This document shows positions 51,882 to 60,383 of a stretch of DNA of 64,000 nt, piece by piece (positions within the stretch are counted from its first letter, which is position 1; every line of letters starts with the position of its first letter). A model generated the notes under the pieces. It saw only the letters and a list, made by a program, of their open reading frames with translations, made no database searches and was not told the origin of the DNA. Source of the stretch: Mycobacterium sp. D16Q13 (lineage in GTDB: Bacteria > Actinomycetota > Actinomycetes > Mycobacteriales > Mycobacteriaceae); assembly GCF_002013375.1 (NCBI RefSeq), contig NZ_MAEW01000024.1:21164-85163 (forward strand), given 5' to 3'. Both the position numbers and the translations under genes were made by a program.

Positions 51882-52661
51882 TCAGTCATTAGACGCGGCG
51901 TCCAATACGGCCACGATCAGATCGGCTACGGCGCTCATGCCGTCCGCGTTGGGATGAAGGGGAGCCGGGCGCCACGGCCACGGGAATCCGGGACGGGTTG
52001 TCCAGGGCCGTGCCGACCAGGCGTGATGGTCCGCGCTGGCCGCCGATGCGCGCACGATCTCGCAGCCGGTGGTGTGGGCCGCGGCCGCGGTGGCCGCCGC
52101 GAGTTCGGCGGCGATGCGACGTCCACTGGCGGTCTCGGTCTGGGTGTACGGCGGCGCGAGCTCGCCTTCCGGGGGCAAGAGTGCGAGGTAATCGACGAAG
52201 ATCACCCGCGCCCGCGGTGCGCGATTCCGCACCTGCTCACCTACCGCGCGCAGCGATTGACCCACAACAGCCAGTGCCGCATCCCGCTTATCGGTGTCGA
52301 GCATGTCGGCCAATCCGCCGCCGACGACTGGCAGGGCACGCAGAACGTGCGGCAGACACGCGGCCAACAAGAACGGCACATAGCCCACGTCGTTACCGCC
52401 GATCGTGACCGTCACCAGCTCCTCGGTGCCATCGAGCGCGCCGATCTGCGGCGCCGCGGTGTTCTGCGGGTCGGTCAGGATATGTGCCGTGGTCGCACCG
52501 GAATAGGTGACATCGACCAGCTGATATCCCTTGCGGGCAGCAACATGATGCGGATAGTTGCGTGCCGAACGTCCGGCCAGTCGAGGCGAGCCTGGCGCAC
52601 GCGGCAGGATGCCCGGTCCGGCCGCCATCGAACTTCCCAATGCCACATAGCGTCCCGCCAT
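51882..52661 (-). CDS. SGNH/GDSL-type lipase or esterase
   Basis: A 259-residue SGNH hydrolase: nucleophile block YVALGSSMAAG near residues 5-15, oxyanion motif TIGGNDVGY, and the C-terminal catalytic His in PLHPNADGMSAVADLI. No signal peptide is evident. Substrate likely a short acyl ester. TAGGCT lies 6 nt before the ATG, a leaderless arrangement. Confidence 0.87.
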   Translation of the reverse strand: MAGRYVALGSSMAAGPGILPRAPGSPRLAGRSARNYPHHVAARKGYQLVDVTYSGATTAHILTDPQNTAAPQIGALDGTEELVTVTIGGNDVGYVPFLLAACLPHVLRALPVVGGGLADMLDTDKRDAALAVVGQSLRAVGEQVRNRAPRARVIFVDYLALLPPEGELAPPYTQTETASGRRIAAELAAATAAAAHTTGCEIVRASAASADHHAWSARPWTTRPGFPWPWRPAPLHPNADGMSAVADLIVAVLDAASND

Positions 52662-52670
52662 GATCCAAGC

Positions 52671-53444
52671 CTATCGACGAACAAACCCGGCGAGCCTGCG
52701 CAGCGACGAGCGCACGCCACGGGGCCTGGGATCGTTCAGCCGCAGGACCGGCCAGCCTTGTTGCGATGCCATGACCGCGAGCCGGCCGCGCGGGTTGACC
52801 GGGCAGGGTTCACCGACGAGGGACATCAGATCGATATCCTCTTCGCCGTCCGCATAGAAGTAACTGCGTTGCAAATCAACACCGTTGGATTCGCAGAACA
52901 GTGCGACCGCGGTCGCCTTGTTCCGTCCCCACACGATCGGTGCGCGGATACCGCCGGTGAGACGCCCCTGATTGTCGAGATCAAAGTGGTTGCAGAGCAC
53001 ATGGGTAATGCCGAGATGGCGGGCCACCGGCTCGGCGTGAATGGTCAGCGCCGAGGAACTCAGCATCACGGTGTGCCCCTGTTCCTGATGCGCCCGCACG
53101 CGCTCGTACATCTGCGGATAGATCATCGAGGCATTGTGCTGGTGGAAGATTCGTTCACCGACGGCTTCGAGTTCGGCCAGCGAGTCGCCGCGCAGGTATC
53201 CCGCGGCGCGCACCACCAAACGCTCGAACTCCATGCGGCCCAGCTTGTACCGGAATGTGGCCTCCAGGACTCCGAGAACCTCGCCGACGCTGGCCTGACC
53301 ACGGCGCATCCGATCGCGAGCGTGTGCCGTCGGGGTAAATCCGGCCACGAGAGTGCCGTCCAGGTCGAAGAAGGCCCCTACCTGCGGACCGGTGGGGCTG
53401 AGCGCTATATCGGCCACCGGATCGGGTGCCGGGCTCACCGTCAT
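52671..53444 (-). CDS. HAD-IB family phosphatase (SerB/CicA-like)
   Basis: A 257-residue HAD hydrolase: motif I FFDLDGTLV (nucleophile D27, acid D29), motif II MLSSSALTIHAEPVA, motif III/IV GRNKATAVALF ... YFYADGEEDIDLMSLVG. The HAD-IB subclass includes phosphoserine and lysophospholipid phosphatases; the substrate is unproven. The frame is open to 53759 but ATG 53444, with TAGATT 7 nt upstream, is the credible start. Confidence 0.85.
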   Translation of the reverse strand: MTVSPAPDPVADIALSPTGPQVGAFFDLDGTLVAGFTPTAHARDRMRRGQASVGEVLGVLEATFRYKLGRMEFERLVVRAAGYLRGDSLAELEAVGERIFHQHNASMIYPQMYERVRAHQEQGHTVMLSSSALTIHAEPVARHLGITHVLCNHFDLDNQGRLTGGIRAPIVWGRNKATAVALFCESNGVDLQRSYFYADGEEDIDLMSLVGEPCPVNPRGRLAVMASQQGWPVLRLNDPRPRGVRSSLRRLAGFVRR

Positions 53445-53532
53445 GTGGGCCAATCTACCGTTGCGCGCACCGCGCACCGGTAGTAGGCGACAAGATGGGG
53501 AATCCACCCGACAGTGGCCGACAGGAGCAGTG

Positions 53533-55041
53533 ATGGACCCCCAACCGGATCGCCCGCGCGCTGCGCTGGTCACCAGACGCAGTGTGCTGTCCGCCGGGGC
53601 GGCCTTGGCGCTCGGCGGAGGGGCAATCACCGGATGCTCCCCGATCCTCTCAGGAGACGTACCACTTATCCCTCGATGGGAAGACTTGCGCCGCAAGCTA
53701 TCCGGAACTCTCACGGTGCGCGGGGACGCTGGGTGGGACGAGGCCGCGCGAACGTTCAATCCACTCTTCGATATACATCATCCTGGCGCGGTGGCCTTCT
53801 GTGCCTCTGAACAGGATGTGGCGCGTTGCGTGGAGTTCGCCTCCAGCTCCGGGATACCCATAGCGGCGCGCAGTGGCGGCCACAGTTATGCGGGCTATTG
53901 CGTCCCGACCGACGGCTTGGTGGTGGATCTCGGGCGGATGGCGGCGGTCTCGGTGACGGGGACACGGGCAACGGTCGGATCCGGCGCACGTCTGATCGAT
54001 GTCTACGCCGGCGTCTGGTCGGCGGGCCGGATGCTCGCCGGCGGCTCCTGTCCGACCGTCGGCATCGCCGGGCTGACCCTCGGGGGCGGGGTGGGGGTTC
54101 TCACCCGCAAGTTCGGACTCACGTGCGACCAACTGATATCGGCCCGCGCGGTCACCGCCGACGGTGGGATCCGGGTCCTGTCGCCGGATTCCGAGCCCGA
54201 TCTGTTCTGGGCTATCCGCGGAGTTGGCGGCGGAAACTTCTGCATTGCCACGGAGTTCACCTTCGAGACCGCACAGGCAACCGACCTCACGGTGTTCACG
54301 CTCGACTACGCGCCGGGGGATGCCGCCGCGATCATGCACCGGTGGCTGATGTACATGGGCGATGCGCCCGATGAACTGTGGACAACCCTGCACGCCGTGG
54401 CCGGCACCACACCGCAATGCCGGATCGTCGGATGTATCGCCAAGACTGACGATCCACGCGCCCTGGTCGATGCTCTCCGCCGCGCGATAGGCATTGTTCC
54501 ATCCGATCGATTCGTCGCCGACAAGACTTTTCTCGATGCCATGAAGTTCATGGGCGGTTGCTCGACATTGACGGTGGCTCAGTGTCATCCGGCATGGACC
54601 GGGGCCGCGAGGGGACAGCTGCAGCGCGAGGCGTTTGTGGCGTCCTCCCGGATGGTCCCGCACGCGGCGATCGACACCTCCAGAATCGCGGCGTTACTCG
54701 TCGGCGACCGCGGACTCACCTTCATCTTCGATAGCCTCGGAGGCGCCGTCAGCCGAGTTGCGGCCGACGCCACCGCCTTCCCGCATCGACGGGCCGCCGC
54801 ATCGATCCAGATCTATCACGGAGTCGGCACAGACTCGTCCGTCGCGTATCGCCGCGTGGACGAGGCACGGGATCGGCTCGCGGAGATCTGTGGCGGCGCC
54901 GCCTACGTGAACTACATCGATCCCCGCCTGCCTGATTGGGCTGCGGCCTATTACGGCGACAACCTGGCGCGACTGCGACGGATTGCCTCCGCCTACGATC
55001 CCAGCGGAGTCTTCGAGTTCACGCAGGCCGTTCGCCCCTAG
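53533..55041 (+). CDS. Tat-exported FAD-linked oxidase lipoprotein (berberine-bridge-enzyme-like)
   Basis: A 502-residue flavoprotein. The N-terminus has a twin-arginine motif TRRSVLS followed by a hydrophobic stretch and a lipobox ITGC, so it is probably exported folded and lipid-anchored. The FAD domain shows RSGGHSYAGYC and GGSCPTVGIAGLTLGGGVG: the His and Cys that bind FAD bicovalently in BBE enzymes are both present. The BBE C-terminal motif is NYIDPRLPDWAAAYYGDNLARL. Such enzymes oxidise sugars, alkaloids or other alcohols. The start has AGGAG 5 nt upstream. Confidence 0.86.
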   Translation: MDPQPDRPRAALVTRRSVLSAGAALALGGGAITGCSPILSGDVPLIPRWEDLRRKLSGTLTVRGDAGWDEAARTFNPLFDIHHPGAVAFCASEQDVARCVEFASSSGIPIAARSGGHSYAGYCVPTDGLVVDLGRMAAVSVTGTRATVGSGARLIDVYAGVWSAGRMLAGGSCPTVGIAGLTLGGGVGVLTRKFGLTCDQLISARAVTADGGIRVLSPDSEPDLFWAIRGVGGGNFCIATEFTFETAQATDLTVFTLDYAPGDAAAIMHRWLMYMGDAPDELWTTLHAVAGTTPQCRIVGCIAKTDDPRALVDALRRAIGIVPSDRFVADKTFLDAMKFMGGCSTLTVAQCHPAWTGAARGQLQREAFVASSRMVPHAAIDTSRIAALLVGDRGLTFIFDSLGGAVSRVAADATAFPHRRAAASIQIYHGVGTDSSVAYRRVDEARDRLAEICGGAAYVNYIDPRLPDWAAAYYGDNLARLRRIASAYDPSGVFEFTQAVRP

Positions 55042-55697
55042 TCGCGTCGCACGCTCTGCTGCGCCTGTGCGATGAGCTCGCGCCAACGGCCCCCCGGAAG
55101 CTCGTACACCGCGGAGTTCCCGCCGTAGGCGCTGGAGATGACGACATCCGGGTCGAGGCTCCCCAACAGTTCTAGGCTCCTCGCCAACTCATCGGCGCTC
55201 CCGCGCCCGGGACCCAGGAAGGTAGACCAGGTGCCATCCTCGGTGGGGAACATGGTGTCCCCCGTGAAGAGGTACCTCTGGCCGTCCGCGCCCGTGACTA
55301 GATAGCTTGTGCTGCCGGGGGAATGACCCGGTGTGGGGATGACCTCTACGTCGTTGTCATCCACATGACGTTCGTCGATGGGCACGTCAAGGTCGGCGTG
55401 CTCGCCAATCTCGTTCCGCTCGTGGGCGGATGCGTGCAGTGCCGACCCGAATCGCTGTTTCACGACGGCGAGCATCGGTCCGGCCTCGTCCTGATGCGAC
55501 AGATACTGGTGGGCCACGCCGCCCAGCTCTGCGATCGCCTCGAAGTCGGCCTCGGTGGCTGGACTGTAGAACAGCACGTTCCCGTCGGGGCGGGTCCACA
55601 GGTAGGCGTGAGTGGTCAGCCCGGGGAACGGGCTGTCCCTGCGCGTCTCCCACAGATCCGATCGAAGCTGACGCACATTCGACGTTTTCGTTGTCAT
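55038..55697 (-). CDS. Metallo-beta-lactamase-fold hydrolase under a SoxR-type operator
   Basis: A 219-residue MBL-fold protein, but the classic HxHxDH is degenerate (YLSHQDEAGP; ASAHERNEI), with PTPGHSPGSTSYLV and YLFTGDTMFP retained. It may bind metal in an altered site. ATG 55697 lies 6 nt after the -10 of a SoxR-type promoter, so the mRNA is predicted to be leaderless. The frame-open extension to 55718 would run into the operator. Overlaps the convergent BBE-like gene by 4 nt. Confidence 0.82.
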   Translation of the reverse strand: MTTKTSNVRQLRSDLWETRRDSPFPGLTTHAYLWTRPDGNVLFYSPATEADFEAIAELGGVAHQYLSHQDEAGPMLAVVKQRFGSALHASAHERNEIGEHADLDVPIDERHVDDNDVEVIPTPGHSPGSTSYLVTGADGQRYLFTGDTMFPTEDGTWSTFLGPGRGSADELARSLELLGSLDPDVVISSAYGGNSAVYELPGGRWRELIAQAQQSVRRD

Positions 55698-55703
55698 GAG
55701 CCC

Positions 55704-55734
55704 AGTGTTCAACCTCAAGTGAGCTTGAGGTCAA
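55704..55734 (-). promoter_or_regulatory. SoxR-type promoter/operator (MerR spacing)
   Basis: On the reverse strand TTGACC (55734-55729) and AACACT (55709-55704) are separated by 19 nt, the long spacing of MerR-type activators. The spacer carries CCTCAAG-N4-CTTGAGG (55713-55730), which matches the SoxR operator (CCTCAAGTTAACTTGAGG) in every arm position. The -10 is followed by 6 nt and the ATG. Confidence 0.8.
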
Positions 55735-55762
55735 GGACGGAACCGTAGAATCCCGGGGCGGG

Positions 55763-56224
55763 CTAGGCGCGTGACTGGGCGAGTGCCGCGAGCCTGTCCA
55801 CCGAGGCCTGCAGCCGCTCCGAGGTGGTGCTACGGGCCCGGGGCAGCCTCTTCTCGTCGGTCAGGTTCGTCCAGTCGTAGGTATGGGTCACCCGAGTACG
55901 GTTATCGCCAAGCGGCTCCAGCTCCCATCGCCAGAGGTGGCCAGGCGGCTCCTTGCCGACTTCAGAGGGCAACCACGCGATCCGGCGCGCCTCCTCGAAT
56001 TCCACGATGTGGTTATCGCGAACCGCACCGTTGGTCAGGGTCATCACGAACACATCGCCCACACCGTGAACGCGTTGCCCCGCGGCGGCCTCGGCCAGGT
56101 TCTCATTGCCATCCCATTCGCGCTGTCGCGCGGCATCGGCGATGTACTCGAAGATCGCCGCCGCCGGCGCATCAATCTCGCGACTCGCAGAGACCACTCT
56201 GACGTCCTCAGTCATACGCTCCAT
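55763..56224 (-). CDS. SRPBCC (polyketide cyclase/dehydrase-like) protein
   Basis: A 153-residue SRPBCC fold: ASREIDAPAAAIFEYIADAARQREWDGNENL ... GDVFVMTLTNGAVRDNHIVEFEEARRIAWLPSEVG ... LWRWELEPLGDNRTRVTHTYDWTNL. Probably binds a hydrophobic ligand; no reaction can be assigned. ATG 56224 or ATG 56215 may be the start. A TetR gene lies 20 bp upstream on the same strand. Confidence 0.83.
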   Translation of the reverse strand: MERMTEDVRVVSASREIDAPAAAIFEYIADAARQREWDGNENLAEAAAGQRVHGVGDVFVMTLTNGAVRDNHIVEFEEARRIAWLPSEVGKEPPGHLWRWELEPLGDNRTRVTHTYDWTNLTDEKRLPRARSTTSERLQASVDRLAALAQSRA

Positions 56225-56243
56225 CCAACCAGAGTCCTGTCGT

Positions 56244-56831
56244 CTAGCCGATCAATTCGCGAGTGAGTTTGCGCGCCAGCGTTATCGGCGCCACGGATTT
56301 CTCCATCTTGGAGGCGGTCAGCGCACCGTCGTAAAACAGCTGCACGCGCCGGGCGATGTTGTCAGGGCGCGACATCCCGGCCTCGCGCAGCAGTGCGGTC
56401 ACGGTCGCACGGAACCACTCACGATGTGCTCGCACCGGTTCCCATTCCGTTCCGGGGAATTCGGTAGCGGCATTCGCGTACAGACAGCCGCGGAAGTTTC
56501 TGGCACTCGCGGCAGCGGCGGCCAGATCGAAGAACGTCAGGACCTTAGCGATGGGATCGCGCTGCGTAGCGACCGCCGCGTTCCAGCGGTTGCGATCACG
56601 CTGATCCAATTCTTCGAGGTAGGCGACGATGAGCGCATCCTTGGATCCGTAACTGCTGTACAGACTCGCCTTGGCAACCCCCGCCTCACGCAGGACCTGA
56701 TCGATCCCAACCGCTCTAATTCCCTGCGCCGCAAAGAGATCTGCGGCCGCGCGCAGCAGTCGATCGGCGGGCGCGAGCACACGGGGAGTCGAGGCGGCCG
56801 CAGCGGCCGCGGGTGCTGTCGTGGGGCTCAT
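56244..56831 (-). CDS. TetR-family regulator divergent from the DUF4242/ABC operon
   Basis: A 195-residue TetR protein; after an Ala-rich N-terminus comes ADRLLRAAADLFAAQGIRAVGIDQVLREAGVAKASLYSSYGSKDALIVAYL. ATG 56831 is preceded by TACCCT and 6 nt, a leaderless signature, and the longer frame to 57026 runs into the divergent gene. A palindrome at 56857-56882 lies in the shared intergenic region, so it probably represses both itself and the operon at 56937. Confidence 0.88.
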   Translation of the reverse strand: MSPTTAPAAAAAASTPRVLAPADRLLRAAADLFAAQGIRAVGIDQVLREAGVAKASLYSSYGSKDALIVAYLEELDQRDRNRWNAAVATQRDPIAKVLTFFDLAAAAASARNFRGCLYANAATEFPGTEWEPVRAHREWFRATVTALLREAGMSRPDNIARRVQLFYDGALTASKMEKSVAPITLARKLTRELIG

Positions 56832-56856
56832 GAGAGCAGGGTAACCCACCAGACCT

Positions 56857-56882
56857 CCATAGACAGACCGGTCTGTCCATGG
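56857..56882. promoter_or_regulatory. Putative TetR operator in the divergent promoter
   Basis: GACAGACCGGTCTGTC (56862-56877) is a perfect 16-bp palindrome, flanked by CCAT and ATGG, giving 12 matching pairs of 13. It lies 26 bp upstream of the TetR start and 55 bp upstream of the DUF4242 start. The GACAGACCGGTCTGTC type occurs at many TetR promoters. Confidence 0.75.
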
Positions 56883-56936
56883 AACCGTCCCCCTTGTCGC
56901 ACATCGAAGTCGTCCACCGAAGTTAGGAAGAGTGAC

Positions 56937-57467
56937 GTGACGCTGCATCTTTACGAGATCGCCCTTGCCCCTGCCGACAAGCCCGATGCCACACAACTTC
57001 TCAAAGATATCGATGGGCTGGTTCATCGCGGCGGCGGCGAATTGATCGAAGCGCAGGTGACACGCGAGGCTCGCCGTATCTTCGTCATCGCCGAGTTCAG
57101 TGGTGAGGCGACCCTGTTAGACGCGGATTCTCTGGGCGTTGAGACGGTTTCGGGACCGCATCCGGTTCGCCTGGTGGGCGCAGACCTGGACCAGCTGAAA
57201 TCGGTGCGACCGGCGGCGGGATACCTGGTGGAATGGGACCTGCCCGCGGACCTGGATATGCAGACCTATCTCGCACGCAAGAAGGCCAAGGCGCCCAAGT
57301 ACGCCGACGTGCCTGAAGTGAGCTTCCTGCGTACCTACGTCCGTGAAGACATGGACAAGTGCCTGTGCTTCTACGACGCGCCCGACGAGGACGCTGTGCT
57401 CCGTGCCCGCAAGGCCGTCGACACCCCGGTCGACAGACTGCACGGACTTGGAAACATCTCGCTATGA
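56937..57467 (+). CDS. DUF4242 (SCO4226-like, nickel-binding fold) protein
   Basis: A 176-residue protein with two ferredoxin-like repeats: MTLHLYEIALAPADKPDATQLLKDIDGL ... GGELIEAQVTREARRIFVIAEFSG, then VSFLRTYVREDMDKCLCFYDAPDEDAVLRARKAVDTPVDRLHGLG, the DUF4242 signature. A Streptomyces member (SCO4226) has been crystallised as a nickel-binding protein; whether this one binds metal is unknown. GTG 56937 has AGGAAGA upstream; the long upstream frame is not coding. First gene of a five-gene operon. Confidence 0.8.
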   Translation: MTLHLYEIALAPADKPDATQLLKDIDGLVHRGGGELIEAQVTREARRIFVIAEFSGEATLLDADSLGVETVSGPHPVRLVGADLDQLKSVRPAAGYLVEWDLPADLDMQTYLARKKAKAPKYADVPEVSFLRTYVREDMDKCLCFYDAPDEDAVLRARKAVDTPVDRLHGLGNISL

Positions 57468-58513
57468 CGGCGGCCGTGGTCAAGGACATCGACGCGGCCC
57501 TGGAACGGGTCGGCGACTCGGTGGCGGCGCGTGCGGCCGCTCTCGACGCGGAGGAGACTGACGTACGCGCCGATATCGCCGCCCTGGGCGCTGAGGGTCT
57601 GTTCGATGCCGGTCTTGCCGCTGCTGACCTCGCACCCGTGGCGCGGGTGATTGAACGGATAGCCACAAGCAGTCTGGCCGTGGGCTTCTCGGCATGGGCG
57701 CATCGCATGACCATCGAGTATGTGAGCCTGGCGCCGCAGGCCTTTCGTGCGGCACATCTGCCCGCCCTGACGGCCGGACGCCGCCCGGGGGTCACCGCGA
57801 TGGCAGCCGGTCTCAAACAGGTTGCGGGGCTGGGGGAGGTACCGCTGCGCGCTACGACGCATCCCGACGGCCTACGCATTACCGGCCCGATCCGATGGGC
57901 TTCCAACGTGTTTCCCGATGCGCTGATGGTGCTGCCGGCCCGCGGGGCGGACGGTGCCACCTTCGTGGTGGCGGTCGATGTCAACGCGGAGGGGATACGC
58001 ATCGATCGACCGCCGAATCTGATGGCGTTAACGGCCACGGCCTCGACATCCCTGCAACTGGATAATCTCCAAGTTCCTGCCGAGAACATCATCAGCACAG
58101 ACCTGCGAGGTTTCGTCGCCCGAATCCGGCCGGCCTTTCTCCTGCTCCAGACCGCCTTCTGCACCGGGGTCAGCGGTGCGGCACTTCGCGGCGCACAATC
58201 CGCGCGCAGCGAGCTCGCCGGACAGTTCACCACCGAACTGGGAGAGCTCTTGCAGCAGAATCACACCCTGCGAGATCGTCTCTACGCCTTTGCGGCAGCA
58301 CCATCTGGTCCCAGCATCGCCGAGCTTCTCCGGCTCCGGCTGGATGCCGCTGTCCTCGCCGGTCAGGCGTCGCGGTTGGAGGTCACCTTGGCCGGGGGCG
58401 CCGGTTACGCGCTGGGAACGGCGGCCAACCGGCGGTTTCGCGAGGCCGCGTTTCTGCCCATTCAATCACCCTCGGAAGGACAGCTGCGGTGGGAACTGAC
58501 GCGGTACGAATAA
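57464..58513 (+). CDS. Acyl-CoA dehydrogenase-fold flavoprotein (monooxygenase-like)
   Basis: A 349-residue relative of acyl-CoA dehydrogenases/DszC-type flavin monooxygenases: RVIERIATSSLAVGFSAWAHRMTIEY, HPDGLRITGPIRWASNVFPDALMVLPAR, LMALTATASTSLQLDNLQVPAENII, and C-terminal RLRLDAAVLAGQASRLEVTLAGGAGYALG. It is some 30-50 residues shorter than the family and the usual catalytic Glu cannot be placed, which argues against beta-oxidation and for an oxygenase or altered role. ATG 57464 overlaps the DUF4242 stop as ATGA. Confidence 0.7.
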   Translation: MTAAVVKDIDAALERVGDSVAARAAALDAEETDVRADIAALGAEGLFDAGLAAADLAPVARVIERIATSSLAVGFSAWAHRMTIEYVSLAPQAFRAAHLPALTAGRRPGVTAMAAGLKQVAGLGEVPLRATTHPDGLRITGPIRWASNVFPDALMVLPARGADGATFVVAVDVNAEGIRIDRPPNLMALTATASTSLQLDNLQVPAENIISTDLRGFVARIRPAFLLLQTAFCTGVSGAALRGAQSARSELAGQFTTELGELLQQNHTLRDRLYAFAAAPSGPSIAELLRLRLDAAVLAGQASRLEVTLAGGAGYALGTAANRRFREAAFLPIQSPSEGQLRWELTRYE

Positions 58514-59217
58514 CACACGGCACCAGGTATTTCGGATCAACAGCTGCCTTCCGGGAGATCGATGTCCACGTGACATCCGGCGAGTTCGTGGCCGTCCTGG
58601 GCCCCAGCGGGAGTGGCAAGTCCACCCTGTTGCGCGTACTCGCGGGACTCGAAGAACTCAGCACCGGAACCGTCGACTGGGGATCGGACGGAGGGCGGCC
58701 ACGAACGGGTGTGGTGTTCCAAGACGCCCTGCTGATGCCGTGGCTCACCGTCGCGGAGAACATCGCATTTGCCAAGCGATTCGCGGTGCACCGCAGCGGC
58801 TTCGACGACGCGTACGTGGACGACTTGGTCGCTCGTTTCGGGATACGGCGGCTCGCGGATCGATATCCCGATCAATTGTCTGGCGGTCAGGCCCAACGTG
58901 TCTCGATCCTGCGCGCGGTGGCTACCCGTCCTCGGTTACTGCTCCTGGACGAACCGTTCAGCGCCCTCGACCCTGCGACGCGGGCAGATCTGCAGTCCTG
59001 GTTGGCAGATCTGGCCGCAGAGTTGGCCGTCACCGTCATCCTGGTGACCCATGACGTCGACGAAGCATTGACACTCGCGCACAGAGTGATCCTCTTGGGC
59101 GACGACGGACGTATACGTCAGCAGTGGTCGCTCGATAGCGGTGCCGCCGTGCAGCACGGCCGGGTACGCCAGGAAATCCTGACCCAGTATCAACCGGCGG
59201 AGACGGGGACCGAGTGA
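58489..59217 (+). CDS. ABC transporter ATPase (SsuB/TauB/NrtD type)
   Basis: A 242-residue ATPase: Walker A GPSGSGKST, Q-loop VVFQDALLMPWLTVAEN (the LLPW-like phrase common in sulfonate/taurine/nitrate importers), signature LSGGQAQRVSILRAV, Walker B LLLLDEPFSALD, H-loop LVTHDVDEAL. GTG 58489 lies inside the previous gene (25-nt overlap) with GAAGGACAG upstream. Energises the importer with the next two genes. Confidence 0.92.
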   Translation: MGTDAVRITHGTRYFGSTAAFREIDVHVTSGEFVAVLGPSGSGKSTLLRVLAGLEELSTGTVDWGSDGGRPRTGVVFQDALLMPWLTVAENIAFAKRFAVHRSGFDDAYVDDLVARFGIRRLADRYPDQLSGGQAQRVSILRAVATRPRLLLLDEPFSALDPATRADLQSWLADLAAELAVTVILVTHDVDEALTLAHRVILLGDDGRIRQQWSLDSGAAVQHGRVRQEILTQYQPAETGTE

Positions 59218-60383
59218 GCGGGATTGTCTCGCGCCGGGCCGTACTGGCGGGAGCTGCTGGGATAACGGCCACGGCAGGAATTTTCGGTGGTGCTGGACTG
59301 ATTCGCGCCGCGGTGTCCGACGCCTCGAACACCACCTCCCAGTTGCGCATCGGGTATCTGCCGATCACCGACGCAGCACCGCTGCTACTCGCGCACGCCG
59401 CCGGGATGTATCCGGCGGGCGCTGTCAGCGCCGCCAAACCCGTGCTGTTCCGTAGCTGGGCCGCACTGGCGGAGGCCTTCATGGCCCGGCAGATCGATGT
59501 GGCGCATCTGCTGATGCCGATGGCGATCCAGCTCCGACAGGTACTGGGACACGGTGTACGCGTGCTCGGGTGGAATCACACCAATGGATCGGCACTCACC
59601 GTGGCCCCAGATATCGAACACCTGGAGGATCTGGCCGGCACCCAAGTGGCCATTCCCTTTTGGTGGTCGATCCATAACATCGTCTTACAAGAGCTGCTGC
59701 GCGGCCATGGATTGCGGCCGGTGGTTCGGAGCGCCGCCTCGCGTGGCCAGCGCACCGTTGAGCTCATCGTCATGAGCCCCTCCGATATGGTGCCGGCGCT
59801 GGCCAACCGGTCCATCGGGGGATACGTCGTCGCCGATCCGTTCAACGCCATCGCACAGATCAAGAAGATCGGACGGATTCATACGTTTCTCGGCGATGTG
59901 TGGCGTGACCATGCCTGCTGCGTGCTCGTCACACGCGATGATGTGATCGCCGGTCGCGCCCCGGCCGTACAGGGTGTCACCGACGCGGTGGTAGCTGCCC
60001 AGCTGCGGATCGACGGCGACAGAAAAGCGGCGGCGACCACGCTCGCCGGAGGAAAATACCTGCCGCAACCGGTGGCGGCGGTGCAGACGGCATTGACCTA
60101 CCCAAATCCGCCCTACCCGCTGAAACATCCTGATTGGCACCCACAGCGCCTTGGCTTCCAACCGTTTCCCTATCGGAGCTTTACGCAGCGGTTGGTCGAG
60201 TCGATGCACGACACCGTGGTCGACGGCGATCGTGGATTTCTGGACCGGCTGGACCCAGCCCGGTTACACGATGACCTCGTCGACGACACCTTTGTCCGCC
60301 GGGCAATCGCCACACATGGGGGACCACAGGCCTTCGGTATCGCAGCCGATTTCACCCGAACAGAACAGGTACAGGCATTGTGA
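59214..60383 (+). CDS. Tat-exported ABC substrate-binding protein (NMT1/SsuA-like)
   Basis: A 389-residue solute-binding protein with a twin-arginine signal (SRRAVLAGAAGITATAGIFGGAGLI). The mature part matches the NMT1/nitrate-sulfonate group: RIGYLPITDAAPLLLAHAAGMY, RSWAALAEAFMARQIDVAHLLMPMAIQL, LAGTQVAIPFWWSIHNIVLQELLRGHGL. It lacks a lipobox, so retention at the membrane would be by other means. GTGA overlap with the ATPase gene. Substrate class open: sulfonate, nitrate, bicarbonate or aromatic. Confidence 0.85.
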   Translation: MSGIVSRRAVLAGAAGITATAGIFGGAGLIRAAVSDASNTTSQLRIGYLPITDAAPLLLAHAAGMYPAGAVSAAKPVLFRSWAALAEAFMARQIDVAHLLMPMAIQLRQVLGHGVRVLGWNHTNGSALTVAPDIEHLEDLAGTQVAIPFWWSIHNIVLQELLRGHGLRPVVRSAASRGQRTVELIVMSPSDMVPALANRSIGGYVVADPFNAIAQIKKIGRIHTFLGDVWRDHACCVLVTRDDVIAGRAPAVQGVTDAVVAAQLRIDGDRKAAATTLAGGKYLPQPVAAVQTALTYPNPPYPLKHPDWHPQRLGFQPFPYRSFTQRLVESMHDTVVDGDRGFLDRLDPARLHDDLVDDTFVRRAIATHGGPQAFGIAADFTRTEQVQAL

